From an uncultured Pseudomonadota bacterium (GTDB lineage: Bacteria > Pseudomonadota > Gammaproteobacteria > Steroidobacterales > Steroidobacteraceae), in assembly GCA_903838705.1 (NCBI GenBank), contig CAILZL010000040.1:1-64000 (forward strand): 64,000 nt of DNA. The letters are read 5' to 3'. Within the stretch, counting starts at the first letter, position 1, and each line of letters opens with the position of its first letter. Position numbers and translations under genes: made by a program. Shown piece after piece: positions 8,278 to 18,341 of the stretch. The notes beneath the pieces were generated by a model that saw only the letters and a program-made list of their open reading frames with translations, searched no databases and was not told where the DNA came from.

Positions 8278-9910
8278 ACGCACCTGACTTGAATGGAGCA
8301 ATACCTGTACGCCGCACGGTGTCAACAAAACGCTCACCTTCTTCGCGCAACTCAAGGTACACACGGAACAGACGTTCCAGCACGTCCGGAACTTCTTCCT
8401 GCTTGAACGAACGGCCAATCACTTCACCCAGATCCGCTTCCTTGCCATTGGGTGCACCGCCGATGGTGATCTGGTACCACTCCTCGCCATGCTTATCGAC
8501 ACCGAGGATACCGATGTGTCCGACATGGTGATGACCGCAGGCATTCATGCAACCTGACATTTTCAGCTGGATTTCACCGAGGTCGTACAGATAATCGAGA
8601 TCATCAAAACGCTGATTGATCAGATCAACCACCGTGTAGGTACGCGCATTGGCCAGCGAGCACAGATCCAGCCCCGGGCAGGCAATCATGTCAGTAAGCG
8701 TGCCGATATTGGCAGTAGCCAGATCAATCGCGACCAGTTTCTGCCACAGATCAAACAGATCCTGCTGACGCACATCTGCAAAGATAAGATTCTGATCATG
8801 AGTCGCGCGCACTTCACCGAATGAATAGGCATCGGCGAGATCGGCCACGGCATCCAGCTGCGAGTCGGTAATATCGCCCGGAGGTCGCTTCACCGACTTC
8901 AATGACAGAAACACTGCACGATAGCCCGGCACTTTATGAGCACGCGTGTTCTGCTGATACCAGCGACGGAACTCGTTGCCTTTGTCCGTCACCACATCAA
9001 TGTCATTCAGACTCTGATAGACAGGCGGCGCAAAGAATGACTTCACGCGTGCAATCTCCGTGTCCGTCAGCGAAGGAGCGTAATCACGCGAAGCCTGCCA
9101 GTCGGCATCCACCAGCTCGCGGAATTTGTCGATACCCAGCGCCTTCACCAGTACCTTGATACGTGCCTTGTGAATGTTGTCGCGACGGCCTTCGAGGTTG
9201 TACACACGCAGAATGCTTTCCAGTCGGCTCAGCAATTCATGCGGCTCAACAAAGTCATAAATCGTCTTGCCGATAATAGGCATACGACCTAGACCGCCAC
9301 CGACCAGAATTTCAAAGCCGAGCACACCTGCATCATTGCGCTTGAGGATCAGGCCGATGTCATGCACGCGAACGGCAGCGCGATCCGCCACCGCACCGGT
9401 CACCGCGATCTTGAATTTGCGCGGCAGGAAATTGAATTCCGGATGCACAGTGGCCCATTGCCGTACCAGCTCGCACCACGGACGCGGATCTTCCAGTTCA
9501 TCCTTGGCCACGCCGGCCAGGTGATCGGAGGTCACATTGCGGATGCAGTTACCGCTGGTCTGAATGGCGTGCATTTCCACTGAGGCGAGCAGCTCAAGAA
9601 TGTCCGGCACCTTGGGCAGTTCCGGCCAGTTGTACTGGATGTTCTGACGGGTGGTGAAATGGCCGAAGCCCTTGTCATATTCACGGGCAATGCGGGCAAA
9701 CACGCGCAGTTGCGCGCTGGACAGCAGGCCGTAGGGAATGGAAACGCGCAGCATGGGCGCATAGCGCTGGATATACAGCCCATTGCGCAGACGCAGCTGG
9801 CGGAAGTCATCTTCGGACAGCTGCCCGGCCAGAAACCGCTGGGTCTGGTCCCGGAATTGCGCGACACGCTCGTTAACGAGCTGCCGGTCGATTTGGTCGT
9901 ACTTGTACAT
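8252..9910 (-). CDS. cysI: Sulfite reductase hemoprotein (siroheme, [4Fe-4S])
   Basis: 552 residues. Six-electron reduction of sulfite to sulfide. Two ferredoxin-like half domains surround the siroheme-binding core. The cluster/siroheme cysteines are C411 and C417 (CPGLDLC) and C454 and C458 (CMNAC). No cysJ flavoprotein is adjacent, so the electron donor may be ferredoxin or an unlinked flavoprotein. Its cofactor would come from the cysG product upstream in the window. Confidence 0.95.
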   Translation of the reverse strand: MYKYDQIDRQLVNERVAQFRDQTQRFLAGQLSEDDFRQLRLRNGLYIQRYAPMLRVSIPYGLLSSAQLRVFARIAREYDKGFGHFTTRQNIQYNWPELPKVPDILELLASVEMHAIQTSGNCIRNVTSDHLAGVAKDELEDPRPWCELVRQWATVHPEFNFLPRKFKIAVTGAVADRAAVRVHDIGLILKRNDAGVLGFEILVGGGLGRMPIIGKTIYDFVEPHELLSRLESILRVYNLEGRRDNIHKARIKVLVKALGIDKFRELVDADWQASRDYAPSLTDTEIARVKSFFAPPVYQSLNDIDVVTDKGNEFRRWYQQNTRAHKVPGYRAVFLSLKSVKRPPGDITDSQLDAVADLADAYSFGEVRATHDQNLIFADVRQQDLFDLWQKLVAIDLATANIGTLTDMIACPGLDLCSLANARTYTVVDLINQRFDDLDYLYDLGEIQLKMSGCMNACGHHHVGHIGILGVDKHGEEWYQITIGGAPNGKEADLGEVIGRSFKQEEVPDVLERLFRVYLELREEGERFVDTVRRTGIAPFKSGAYAQDHQAA

Positions 9911-10026
9911 GGCCGCGAACTTTAGCGGAGCCGCCCCAAACCAGCCAGAAGCTTTTGCTATGTGCAGATGACATGGGTTACCGGAAATCCCATAAAAACC
10001 CGGTTCTACCCCTCAATGCGTGCGAT

Positions 10027-10437
10027 TCAGCCCGGTGGTGGCTGTCGCGGGAAGTGGGGCAGATCCTGATGAAGACACGCCCAGCCCGGTGCCGATTCCG
10101 TCCAGATATTCGCCACCGGCCGGACCTGCTCCGGATCATCCAGCGTGCCGGCACGCACGATAATCACATGCGGACGCACCTCGGCCTGACTGAACATCGG
10201 AGTACCACATTCCGGACAGAACTTGCGATGCATGACATTGCCGCTGTCCGCCACACTGATGAAATCACTCAAGGGACCCGTAATCGTGACCGCCTCACTG
10301 GGAAACACCACATTCGCAGTAGCATTGCCGGCCGCCAGATACTGGCAATCACGGCACCAGCACAGCCGCATCGTCAGCGGCTCGGCAGTAATGCGATACC
10401 GCACAGTTTTGCACAAACAACCGCCTTCGATGGTCAT
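10027..10437 (-). CDS. GFA-domain zinc protein
   Basis: 136 residues. Member of the glutathione-dependent formaldehyde-activating (GFA/Mss4-like) fold. Zinc-site cysteines are visible as CLCKTV near residue 7, CWCRDC near residue 27 and FCPECG near residue 74. Many GFA-domain proteins are of unknown substrate, so the formaldehyde role should not be assumed. No operon partner is evident. Confidence 0.9.
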   Translation of the reverse strand: MTIEGGCLCKTVRYRITAEPLTMRLCWCRDCQYLAAGNATANVVFPSEAVTITGPLSDFISVADSGNVMHRKFCPECGTPMFSQAEVRPHVIIVRAGTLDDPEQVRPVANIWTESAPGWACLHQDLPHFPRQPPPG

Positions 10438-10472
10438 GACTCACTCCAAATAATTACGTTTTCAGAATGAGC

Positions 10473-10946
10473 CTACATGGCCCCAAATCTATAATCCACT
10501 TTCACCTTACCAGAACGGTCGTGCGTACCTAGCAAATAACCGGATCCAATCTGGTCCCACGGTTCAGAAAGAACAACCAGCACATGAACTAGCGTTTCAG
10601 ACTCCCATTGAATCTTAATTTCCCCACCGCATCCAAGCATCCCGACCTGATATTCCTCTTGGACCTTGCGCCCATCGAACTGGATTTGAGATGGCATGAT
10701 TAGCAGGTGTCGCGAGCAACTACCAGCCGCTCCACCTCCCATAGAGAGACCCACAGCTAGCAAGTGTGATCCATCAGGCGATGAATAAGAACCCTTTAAT
10801 TCATACGTGTCACCTGAAGAAGCAATCCATGTGCACGATACAACTGCAATTGCTATTAACAAGGTGATAATGCCAATCGCCACAAGAATGGCCCGACCAA
10901 TATCTAACAAGATCCCCTTGGAAATACCTCTGAAATACGAGGGCAT
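10473..10946 (-). CDS. Hypothetical membrane-anchored protein
   Basis: 157 residues from the ATG at 10946, preceded by AGGTGG eight bases upstream; a GTG four codons earlier is less likely. One hydrophobic segment (residues about 18-40) is followed by a polar, probably periplasmic beta-rich domain containing GSYSSPDGSHLLAVG. I do not recognise the family. The base composition is a little richer in A+T than its neighbours, which fits a mobile or lineage-specific gene. Confidence 0.65.
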   Translation of the reverse strand: MPSYFRGISKGILLDIGRAILVAIGIITLLIAIAVVSCTWIASSGDTYELKGSYSSPDGSHLLAVGLSMGGGAAGSCSRHLLIMPSQIQFDGRKVQEEYQVGMLGCGGEIKIQWESETLVHVLVVLSEPWDQIGSGYLLGTHDRSGKVKVDYRFGAM

Positions 10947-11022
10947 ACAATCATCCACCTACTGGCTCATGATACGTACTTAATAAACTCAGAAACCAGA
11001 GCGTCTTGCCACAACTAGAAAC

Positions 11023-12237
11023 TTAATCAGCGGATCGAGCCACTCTCGGCCTTACCTTCCCCGCCGCTTCTTTTGCATTCTTTCTTGCCACTTGCACATC
11101 TGCATCAAAGGCCAGTGCCACGCCCATACGGCGCTTGATGAAACTTTCCGGTTTACCGAATAAACGAATGTCAGTGTTGGGAATACGCAGCGCTTCTGCC
11201 ACGCCTTCAAATTCAATTGCAGCCGCGTCCACACCACCATAAATCACTGCACTTGCGCCGGGGCTTTTCAATGTGGTGTTTACGGGCAAGCCGAGAATGG
11301 CACGCGCATGCAATTCAAATTCGTTCTGCCACTGAGTGATCATGGTAACCATGCCGGTGTCATGTGGACGCGGACTGACTTCACTGAACCACACCTGTTC
11401 GCCTTTAATAAACAGCTCAACACCGAAGATACCCTGACCACCGAGGTTATCGGTTACTGCTTTAGCGATCTCACGCGCACGCTGTAATGCGGCGGGATGC
11501 ATGGGATGCGGCTGCCAGCTTTCCACGTAATCACCACTGACCTGCACATGACCAATGGGTTCGCAGAACTGTGTTTCGATTTCTCCGTTCGCGCCGATTG
11601 AACGCACCGTGAGTTGCGTGATTTCGTAATCAAAATCAATAAAGCCTTCGACGATGATGCGCCCCTGCCCGACGCGCCCACCGGCCATGGCGTAATCCCA
11701 TGCTTTTTTCACATCACCCGGTCCATCAATCCTGCTCTGCCCTTTGCCACTGCTGCTCATCACCGGCTTGACGATGCATGGATAACCGATACCCGCATCA
11801 ATCGCGGCTTGCAGTTCTGCGAGTGAATCGCAAAATTGATATGGACTGGTGGGCAAACCGAGCGTTTCAGCAGCAAGACGGCGAATACCTTCGCGATCCA
11901 TCGTCAATCGTGCTGCCCGCGCTGTGGGAATCACCCGCACTACGCCTTCTGCTTCGAGTTGCTGCAATTCCTGCGTGGCAATCGCTTCAATCTCCGGCAC
12001 CACCAGATCAGGTTTTTCTTTCAGTATCAGCTCACGCAATGCAACCGGATCACTCATGATGATAGTGCGGGCGTGATGTGCAACCTGCTGGCCGGGCGCA
12101 TGGTCGTAACGATCCACGGCAATGGTTTCAACACCCAGCCGCTGCAATGCAATGATGACTTCCTTGCCCAGTTCGCCGCTGCCCAGCAACATGACGCGCA
12201 CTGCGGCGGGCGACAGGGGCGTGCCCAGATTTTTCAT
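11023..12237 (-). CDS. purT: Formate-dependent phosphoribosylglycinamide formyltransferase
   Basis: 404 residues from the ATG at 12237 ([21 protein letters not shown]), which aligns with the usual PurT start; an ATG at 12246 is also possible and neither has a clear ribosome binding site. ATP-grasp enzyme converting GAR plus formate to FGAR in purine synthesis. Markers are [11 protein letters not shown], the ATP-grasp lysine segment [16 protein letters not shown] and the metal/ATP motif [16 protein letters not shown]. Confidence 0.96.
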   Translation of the reverse strand: MKNLGTPLSPAAVRVMLLGSGELGKEVIIALQRLGVETIAVDRYDHAPGQQVAHHARTIIMSDPVALRELILKEKPDLVVPEIEAIATQELQQLEAEGVVRVIPTARAARLTMDREGIRRLAAETLGLPTSPYQFCDSLAELQAAIDAGIGYPCIVKPVMSSSGKGQSRIDGPGDVKKAWDYAMAGGRVGQGRIIVEGFIDFDYEITQLTVRSIGANGEIETQFCEPIGHVQVSGDYVESWQPHPMHPAALQRAREIAKAVTDNLGGQGIFGVELFIKGEQVWFSEVSPRPHDTGMVTMITQWQNEFELHARAILGLPVNTTLKSPGASAVIYGGVDAAAIEFEGVAEALRIPNTDIRLFGKPESFIKRRMGVALAFDADVQVARKNAKEAAGKVRPRVARSAD

Positions 12238-12279
12238 TTGATTCATTTGAAGACTCAGCAATAACCCGACCGGTCAGAC

Positions 12280-13137
12280 TCAATGCGTGTAACGGATCAG
12301 TCCTTCCTGTGCGACTGATGCCACCAGTGTCCCGGCACGATCATAGATGGCACCACGTGACAAGCCACGCGCACCGGATGCACTGGGACTGTCGATGCAG
12401 TACAGCAGCCAGTCATCAACACGCATCGGACGATGCAACCACATGGCGTGATCAATGCTGGCCAGTCTCAGGTGCGCACTGGGGAAAGGTATACCGTGCG
12501 GCTGTGTTGAAGTGCGCAACAGGTAGAAGTCCGAGGCATAGGCCAGCACACAGCGATGCAGCACCACATCATCAGGCAGTTTGTCGACGGCGCGGAACCA
12601 GAAGCGGGTCGAGGCTTCAGATGGATGCGCCGACATCAGTTGTTCAGCATTCACCGGACGGAACTCGATGGGCAATGGAATTTTGAACCAGCTTTTCAGT
12701 TCAGGTGGAATATCCGTCGATTTCGATACCAGCTGATGCAGGTCCGGCAGTTCTTCGGGCTTCGGTACGCTGGGCATGGCAGATTGATGATCCAGCCCCT
12801 GCTGCGCCACCTGGAATGAAGCCGACATATGAAAGATGGGCTGTCCATGTTGAATTGCGACAACGCGCCGGCTGGAAAAGCTACCGCCATCACGACTGCG
12901 ATCCACTTCATAAATGATCGGTGCTTTTACATCACCGGGTAGCAGAAAATAGGCATGCAATGAATGCACATTACGATCAGGTTCAATGGTGGCACTGGCT
13001 GCCGCCAGCGCCTGACCCAGCACCTGTCCGCCAAACACCTGCGGGAAACCCAGGTCGCGACTGACGCCACGAAACAGATTGATTTCGAGTTGTTCCAGCT
13101 GCAATACCTGGATCAGATCTGCCAGCACGGGGTTCAT
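12280..13137 (-). CDS. tesB: Acyl-CoA thioesterase II
   Basis: 285 residues from the ATG at 13137, which has GGAGAG a few bases upstream; the longer frame to 13179 lacks a site. Double hot-dog protein that hydrolyses medium- and long-chain acyl-CoA. Features are FGGQVLGQALAAAS, the N-terminal domain end DRSRDGGSFSSRRV and the C-terminal hot-dog SIDHAMWLHRPMRVDDWLLY with the catalytic Asp. It sits between purT and folE on the same strand. Confidence 0.94.
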   Translation of the reverse strand: MNPVLADLIQVLQLEQLEINLFRGVSRDLGFPQVFGGQVLGQALAAASATIEPDRNVHSLHAYFLLPGDVKAPIIYEVDRSRDGGSFSSRRVVAIQHGQPIFHMSASFQVAQQGLDHQSAMPSVPKPEELPDLHQLVSKSTDIPPELKSWFKIPLPIEFRPVNAEQLMSAHPSEASTRFWFRAVDKLPDDVVLHRCVLAYASDFYLLRTSTQPHGIPFPSAHLRLASIDHAMWLHRPMRVDDWLLYCIDSPSASGARGLSRGAIYDRAGTLVASVAQEGLIRYTH

Positions 13138-13194
13138 TACTTCTCTCCCTACGAGTTGGGTTTCATTGCAGGCCCTCACGCCTGGTGCGGTTAC

Positions 13195-13818
13195 TCAGCC
13201 CGCACCGCGAATGCCTATAAAGCGCAGGAACTCCTGACGGGTACGGGCATCTTCACGAAAGCTGCCCAGCATCTTGCTGGTAATCATGGAAACACCGCGC
13301 TTGTGTACACCGCGTGTAGTCATGCATTGATGCACCGCATCCACCACCACACCCACGCCTCTCGGCTTGAGCACGTCATTGATGCAGCGGGCAATTTCGG
13401 CTGTGAGCTTTTCCTGCACCTGCAAGCGTTTGGCATAGCCATCCACCACCCGCGCCAGCTTGCTGATGCCCACCACCTTGTCGGTGGGCAGATAACCGAT
13501 ATGCACGCGACCGATAATCGGCGCCAGATGATGTTCGCAATAGGATTCAAATTCGATATCCCGCAGTATGATCATTTCATCGTAGCCGGCCACTTCTTCA
13601 AAGGTGCGCTGCAGATATTTGGCGGGATCATGCGCATAACCGGCAAACCACTCACGATACGCCGACACGACCCGCTTGGGCGTATCCAGCAAACCTTCAC
13701 GCTGCGGATCATCGCCCGCCCAGCGCAACAGGGTTTGCACGGCCTGTTCGGCCTGTTCACGCGAGACTTCAACGGACGCTCTGGATTTCGGGGCTTTCTT
13801 GGGGACGGGTTTCTTCAT
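13195..13818 (-). CDS. folE: GTP cyclohydrolase I
   Basis: 207 residues from the ATG at 13818, chosen because AGGAG lies six bases upstream. First step of tetrahydrofolate synthesis, GTP to dihydroneopterin triphosphate. Zinc and catalytic residues are seen in [38 protein letters not shown] and [10 protein letters not shown]. It has a short basic N-terminal extension rich in Lys and Pro. Divergent from the S1/P1 nuclease gene. Confidence 0.96.
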   Translation of the reverse strand: MKKPVPKKAPKSRASVEVSREQAEQAVQTLLRWAGDDPQREGLLDTPKRVVSAYREWFAGYAHDPAKYLQRTFEEVAGYDEMIILRDIEFESYCEHHLAPIIGRVHIGYLPTDKVVGISKLARVVDGYAKRLQVQEKLTAEIARCINDVLKPRGVGVVVDAVHQCMTTRGVHKRGVSMITSKMLGSFREDARTRQEFLRFIGIRGAG

Positions 13819-13866
13819 CAATTTCTCCTGCTGCGTGGTGAGCTTAGCATGTGGCAAGCTGTACAC

Positions 13867-14691
13867 ATGAAATCAACCTGTCACCGGACAAATGTCTGTC
13901 TGCTGCTATGCCTGCTCTGGAGTGCCTCGGCTCATGCATGGGGTAATGTCGGACACCGCATCACCGGCCTGATTGCCGACTCACTGCTCAGCGACAGTGC
14001 CCACCGGCAGGTCCAGCAATTGCTTGGTGAAGAAACTTTGTCAGTAGCCGCGACCTACATGGACACACAGCGTGCTGCGCTGTCGCAACACTGGCATGAC
14101 TCGGACAAATGGCACTACGACAATCAAGGTATCTGCCAGCAAATGCCTTACTGCGCAGATGGTAATTGCGCTACCCGCCAGATCGAACGCTTCCGCCTGC
14201 TGCTGGCAGATCGCCATGCATCGCGCGCTGACCGCGCCCTCGCACTACGTCTGCTGGTGCATATGCTGGGTGACATACACCAGCCTCTGCACATGGCAGA
14301 CAACACTGACCGGGGTGGGAACAACATTCATGTGCGACTGTACGCGGGAGGTGAGCGTTACTCGCTGCACGAAGTGTTTGATACAGTACTGGTCAGACAA
14401 TTACAGGGCGCGATGAGCATCAAAGCCTACGCCACACAACTTCAGCAGGACTACAGAACTCAGTTACAGCAATGGCAACAGGGCAATCTGAATGATTGGG
14501 CTGCTCAATCACATGCGCTGGCCGGACAGGCTGTATATGGACACCTGCCGGGATTTGCCTGCCAGCATCGCGATGACATGACCGTGACGCTTCCAGACAG
14601 TTATGTACGTGACGCGAAACGCTTTATCCCTGAGCAACTCGCCAAAGCCGGTGCCCGGATTGCATATGTGCTGAACCGCACCCTGACCTGA
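13867..14691 (+). CDS. S1/P1-type zinc nuclease, exported
   Basis: 274 residues. True start is the ATG at 13867; the frame is open a further 900 bp upstream only because it runs antisense to folE and tesB. A signal peptide ends in SAHA, leaving mature WGNVGHR, whose N-terminal Trp and His bind zinc in this family. Other ligands are in KWHYDN and [17 protein letters not shown]. It should degrade single-stranded DNA/RNA in the periplasm or outside. Its stop overlaps the next start (TGATG). Confidence 0.93.
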   Translation: MKSTCHRTNVCLLLCLLWSASAHAWGNVGHRITGLIADSLLSDSAHRQVQQLLGEETLSVAATYMDTQRAALSQHWHDSDKWHYDNQGICQQMPYCADGNCATRQIERFRLLLADRHASRADRALALRLLVHMLGDIHQPLHMADNTDRGGNNIHVRLYAGGERYSLHEVFDTVLVRQLQGAMSIKAYATQLQQDYRTQLQQWQQGNLNDWAAQSHALAGQAVYGHLPGFACQHRDDMTVTLPDSYVRDAKRFIPEQLAKAGARIAYVLNRTLT

Positions 14692-15842
14692 TGAGGCACT
14701 CGACTCTAAAAAGTATCTTGCCACCCCGCTTCAACTGGCGTGAAGGCAATCAGTTCGAGTTGCTGGTGGACGGACCACAGTATTTTCCCGCCATGCTGAA
14801 TGCCATCGAACAGGCACAGCACAGTATTGATCTGGAAATGTATCTGGCCAGCAGTGGTGAAGTATTCAACCGGTTCTGTCAGACACTGATTGCCGCTGCA
14901 CAACGCGGCGTGATCATCCGGGTGCTGTTTGATGATTTCGGCACACGCGAATTAAATGCTGGCGACAAAAACAAACTCAATGTCCCCGGCGTGAGCGTGC
15001 AGTACTACAACCCGCTGCACTGGCAACAGGGCACAGCCAACATGCTGCGCAATCATCGCAAACTGCTGGTGATAGATCAGCAAACAGCCTTCGTCGGCGG
15101 AGCAGGCCTGACAGATGAATTTCTGATGGGCAAGAGTGCCGACACACCCTGGCATGAGGTGATGCTGCGCATACAGGGCCCGGTCATTTCCGACTGGTGC
15201 AACCTGTTCCAGCGCAGCTGGCTGGGAATGCGGAAAAGCTTGTTCACCGCACCCACACCAGCCATCAGTCATTTCTCGACCGGCACTCAACGGGGTCGTG
15301 TCTGTGCCAGCAATGGCCCGAATGCCCATCATGTCACGCAATCTCTGTATCAGCAGATCACGCAGTCAACGCAACGGGTCTGGCTGGCCACGCCCTACTT
15401 TCTGCCTTCGCTTCGCCTGCGGTATCTGCTGATCGAAGCGGCCAGAAACAAGCTGGACACCCGTATTCTCGTGCCCGGTCAGTTCACTGACCATCCGGCT
15501 GTGCGTCAGGCCTCACGCCGCCATTACGCACGATTGCTGAAACATGGTGTCCGCATTTTTGAATACCAGCCGCGTTTCATTCACGCCAAGATTGCGTTGT
15601 GTGATAACTGGGTAAGCCTCGGTTCAACCAATTTCGATCGCTGGAATCTGCGCTGGAATCTGGATGCCAATCAGGAAGTCAACGATGCCGGGTTTGCAGG
15701 TCAGGTACAGACCCTGCTGGAACGGGATTTTGCCGATAGTGAGGAACTGCATTACAGCAGCTGGTTGCAACGTCCCTGGTACGCCCGGATGCAGGAATGG
15801 TTCAACGGCAAGCTGGACCAGTTATTGAACCGGTTGCGCTAG
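14691..15842 (+). CDS. Phospholipase D family, cardiolipin-synthase-like
   Basis: 383 residues with two HKD active sites: NHRKLLVIDQQTAFVGG near residue 122 and HAKIALCDNWVSLGSTNFD near residue 298. It resembles the shorter cardiolipin synthases (ClsB/ClsC) that lack N-terminal membrane helices. It probably condenses two phosphatidyl lipids at the inner membrane. Overlap with the nuclease stop points to translational coupling, although the two activities are not obviously linked. Confidence 0.9.
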   Translation: MRHSTLKSILPPRFNWREGNQFELLVDGPQYFPAMLNAIEQAQHSIDLEMYLASSGEVFNRFCQTLIAAAQRGVIIRVLFDDFGTRELNAGDKNKLNVPGVSVQYYNPLHWQQGTANMLRNHRKLLVIDQQTAFVGGAGLTDEFLMGKSADTPWHEVMLRIQGPVISDWCNLFQRSWLGMRKSLFTAPTPAISHFSTGTQRGRVCASNGPNAHHVTQSLYQQITQSTQRVWLATPYFLPSLRLRYLLIEAARNKLDTRILVPGQFTDHPAVRQASRRHYARLLKHGVRIFEYQPRFIHAKIALCDNWVSLGSTNFDRWNLRWNLDANQEVNDAGFAGQVQTLLERDFADSEELHYSSWLQRPWYARMQEWFNGKLDQLLNRLR

Positions 15843-15857
15843 CCGTCTGCGCATGAC

Positions 15858-16748
15858 TTATCCATTCATGCCATTAAGTCTGGCCAGTACGCTGGAAGGC
15901 AATGCTTCCATCCAGCTCTTGATGCGCTTGGCATCGGCCAGCCGTGTGTACTGCCCAACGGAATCAAGCAGCACGATGACCACAGCACGGCCCGATATCA
16001 CGGCCTTCATCACCAGACACTTGCCCGCTTCCGAGATGTAGCCGGTCTTCTGCACGACAATGTCCCAGTCCGACTTGGCCACCAGCGTATTGGTGTTGTG
16101 ATATTCCAGCACCCGCTTGCCTGCCTTCACCTTATAAGCACTGTCGGTTGAATAATTACGGATGGAAGGATTGTGCGAAGCGGCTATGACCAGCTTGGTC
16201 AGGTCTTCCGGGCTGGCCACGTTCTGGCTCGACAGACCGGTGGGATCAACAAAATGAGCATTGGCCATGCCCAGCTCATGCGCCTTGGCATTCATCGCCC
16301 GAACCATGGCAGTCAAACCACCGGGATAATTTCGACCCAGTGCATGGGCAGCACGGTTCTCCGAAGACATCAGCGCCACATGCATCAGGTCAGCACGACT
16401 CAATTTGGTACCGATGGCCAGCCGTGAAGCGCTGCCACGCTCCAGATCCTTGTCATCAGCTGTAATCTGAATCAGTTCGTTCATCGGCTGATGAGCTTCC
16501 AGCACCACCAGTGCCGTCATCAGCTTGGTAATGGAGGCGATGGGTGCAGCTACATCGGCCTGCTGCGAGAGCAGCACCGAGCCGGTCTTCTCATCGACCA
16601 CCAGCACAGAACCGGATTTCAGATCAGGTTCCTTGATGGATGATTGAGTTGCTGTGCCAGATGCCAGCGTCACCGACGGAAGCGCAGCCACACCACCCAT
16701 CACAGCCAGCAACAAGAGCGAGGTTCGATTTCTGAAAATTGATCGCAT
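15858..16748 (-). CDS. pbpG: D-alanyl-D-alanine endopeptidase, PBP7-like
   Basis: 296 residues from the ATG at 16748 (MRSIFRNRTSLLLLAVMGG), giving a signal peptide; a start 27 bp upstream spoils it. Penicillin-binding fold motifs are complete: SITK (catalytic Ser), SEN and KTG (KTGYISEAGKC). It cleaves D-Ala cross-links in periplasmic murein. It ends convergently 16 bp from the phospholipase D gene. Confidence 0.9.
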   Translation of the reverse strand: MRSIFRNRTSLLLLAVMGGVAALPSVTLASGTATQSSIKEPDLKSGSVLVVDEKTGSVLLSQQADVAAPIASITKLMTALVVLEAHQPMNELIQITADDKDLERGSASRLAIGTKLSRADLMHVALMSSENRAAHALGRNYPGGLTAMVRAMNAKAHELGMANAHFVDPTGLSSQNVASPEDLTKLVIAASHNPSIRNYSTDSAYKVKAGKRVLEYHNTNTLVAKSDWDIVVQKTGYISEAGKCLVMKAVISGRAVVIVLLDSVGQYTRLADAKRIKSWMEALPSSVLARLNGMNG

Positions 16749-16988
16749 GATGTGTCGAGCCTGCATCCGCAACAAGAAGTGAAATTAGATGCAAGTATTA
16801 CTGCTTATGCAATGTTTGCCAACCCAAAATGCAGATCCGTCGAATATAAATTGCTCAGCCGGCACTGTTGAGTGAGGGGCAAAGTTGAACTGCATCACGT
16901 TATGCTTCCGCACGCTAATTGCTTTGCCCTCTCATGATCGTCCCCGCTACACTGCGCGCCTCTTCCAACTTCCCGTCATATCGACCCC

Positions 16989-18341
16989 ATGAGCGAGACC
17001 GCTGCTCCAAAAACCAGCCGTCTGGATGATCTGCGTCACTCGCTGGCGCAGGGGTCGATGCGTCATGCCCACAGGTTAGTAAATGCGCTGCATCCAGCTG
17101 AAATCGCTGCCTTGCTGGAATCGCTGCCTGCTGCCAAGCGCGAGATTGTCTGGGGCTTCATTGATCCGGAGATTGAAGGTGAGGTGCTGGTTGAACTGAA
17201 CGATCAGCTGCGCATGGATCGTATTGATGGCATGGATGCGGATGAGCTTATTGCCGTAGCTGAAGGCATGGAGGTGGATGACCTCGCTGATCTGATCGGT
17301 GATCTGCCTGAAGAAGTGACACAGCGCGTGCTGCATTCCATGGACATGCAGGATCGGGAACGTCTGAATGCGATGCTGGCCTATCCGGAAGACAGCGCGG
17401 GCAGCCTGATGAATGTGGACACAGTGACGGTGCGCCCGGATGCCACGCTGGAAGTGGTGCTGCGCTACCTGCGCATGCGCGGCGAATTACCGGAACGGAC
17501 GGATCGCCTGTTTGTGGTAACAAGACTGGACCGGTATATGGGTGCGCTGGATGTCACCCGACTGTTAACCGCTGATCCGGAACTGACTGTCGGCGAAGTA
17601 ATGGACACCGCTATCGAAGGCATTGCCCCTGAGCTGGCCGCCAGCGAGGTGGCAGTGCTGTTCCAGAATCGCGACCTGATCTCGGCACCCGTGGTCAATG
17701 CCGAGGGCAAACTGGTCGGCCGTATCACCATTGATGATGTGGTGGACGTGATTCAGGAACAGGCCGATCACTCAATGAAGTCGATGGCCAACCTGCAGGA
17801 TGATGAAGATCTGTTTTCCAGCATTATTCCCAGTACGCGCCGGCGTGCGGTGTGGCTGGGCATCAATCTGCTCACGGCGTTTCTGGCCTCAAGCATTGTC
17901 AGTGTGTTTGAAGACACCATCCAGCGTGTGGTGGCACTGGCGGTATTGATGCCGATTGTCGCCAGCATGGGCGGCATTGCCGGAACCCAGACCGTAACTC
18001 TGATTGTGCGCGGACTGGCGCTGGGTCAGGTCAGCTGGAGCAGCACTCGCTGGCTGTTGTTCAAGGAAGCCAGCGTGGCGCTGCTGAACGGCTTGTTATG
18101 GGCCACGGTGGTCGGCATCTATGCGTACCTGCTGTTCCACACATGGATGATTACCACCATCATGTTCATGGCCATGATGATCAACCTGCTGGCAGCTGCA
18201 CTGGTGGGAGTCACGGTACCGCTGGTGCTGAAACGCATACATGTCGATCCGGCACTGGCCAGTGGCGTGATTCTGACCACCTTCACCGACTGCATCGGCT
18301 TCGCGGCCTTACTCGGGCTGGCTTCCCTGCTGCTGCACTGA
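16989..18341 (+). CDS. mgtE: Magnesium transporter MgtE
   Basis: 450 residues. An acidic N-terminal helical domain (residues 1-125) is followed by paired CBS domains (about 130-255) that sense cytoplasmic magnesium, then five membrane helices from about residue 285. The pore-lining region carries MPIVASMGGIAGTQTVTL, and the last helix has the conserved acidic DCIGF. Its last 33 bp overlap the 3' end of the convergent patatin gene. Confidence 0.95.
   Translation: MSETAAPKTSRLDDLRHSLAQGSMRHAHRLVNALHPAEIAALLESLPAAKREIVWGFIDPEIEGEVLVELNDQLRMDRIDGMDADELIAVAEGMEVDDLADLIGDLPEEVTQRVLHSMDMQDRERLNAMLAYPEDSAGSLMNVDTVTVRPDATLEVVLRYLRMRGELPERTDRLFVVTRLDRYMGALDVTRLLTADPELTVGEVMDTAIEGIAPELAASEVAVLFQNRDLISAPVVNAEGKLVGRITIDDVVDVIQEQADHSMKSMANLQDDEDLFSSIIPSTRRRAVWLGINLLTAFLASSIVSVFEDTIQRVVALAVLMPIVASMGGIAGTQTVTLIVRGLALGQVSWSSTRWLLFKEASVALLNGLLWATVVGIYAYLLFHTWMITTIMFMAMMINLLAAALVGVTVPLVLKRIHVDPALASGVILTTFTDCIGFAALLGLASLLLH

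Noticed and set aside
12964-13866. A 300-codon N-terminal extension of the S1/P1 nuclease frame
   Set aside because: It runs antisense to folE and tesB, and the signal peptide begins at 13867.
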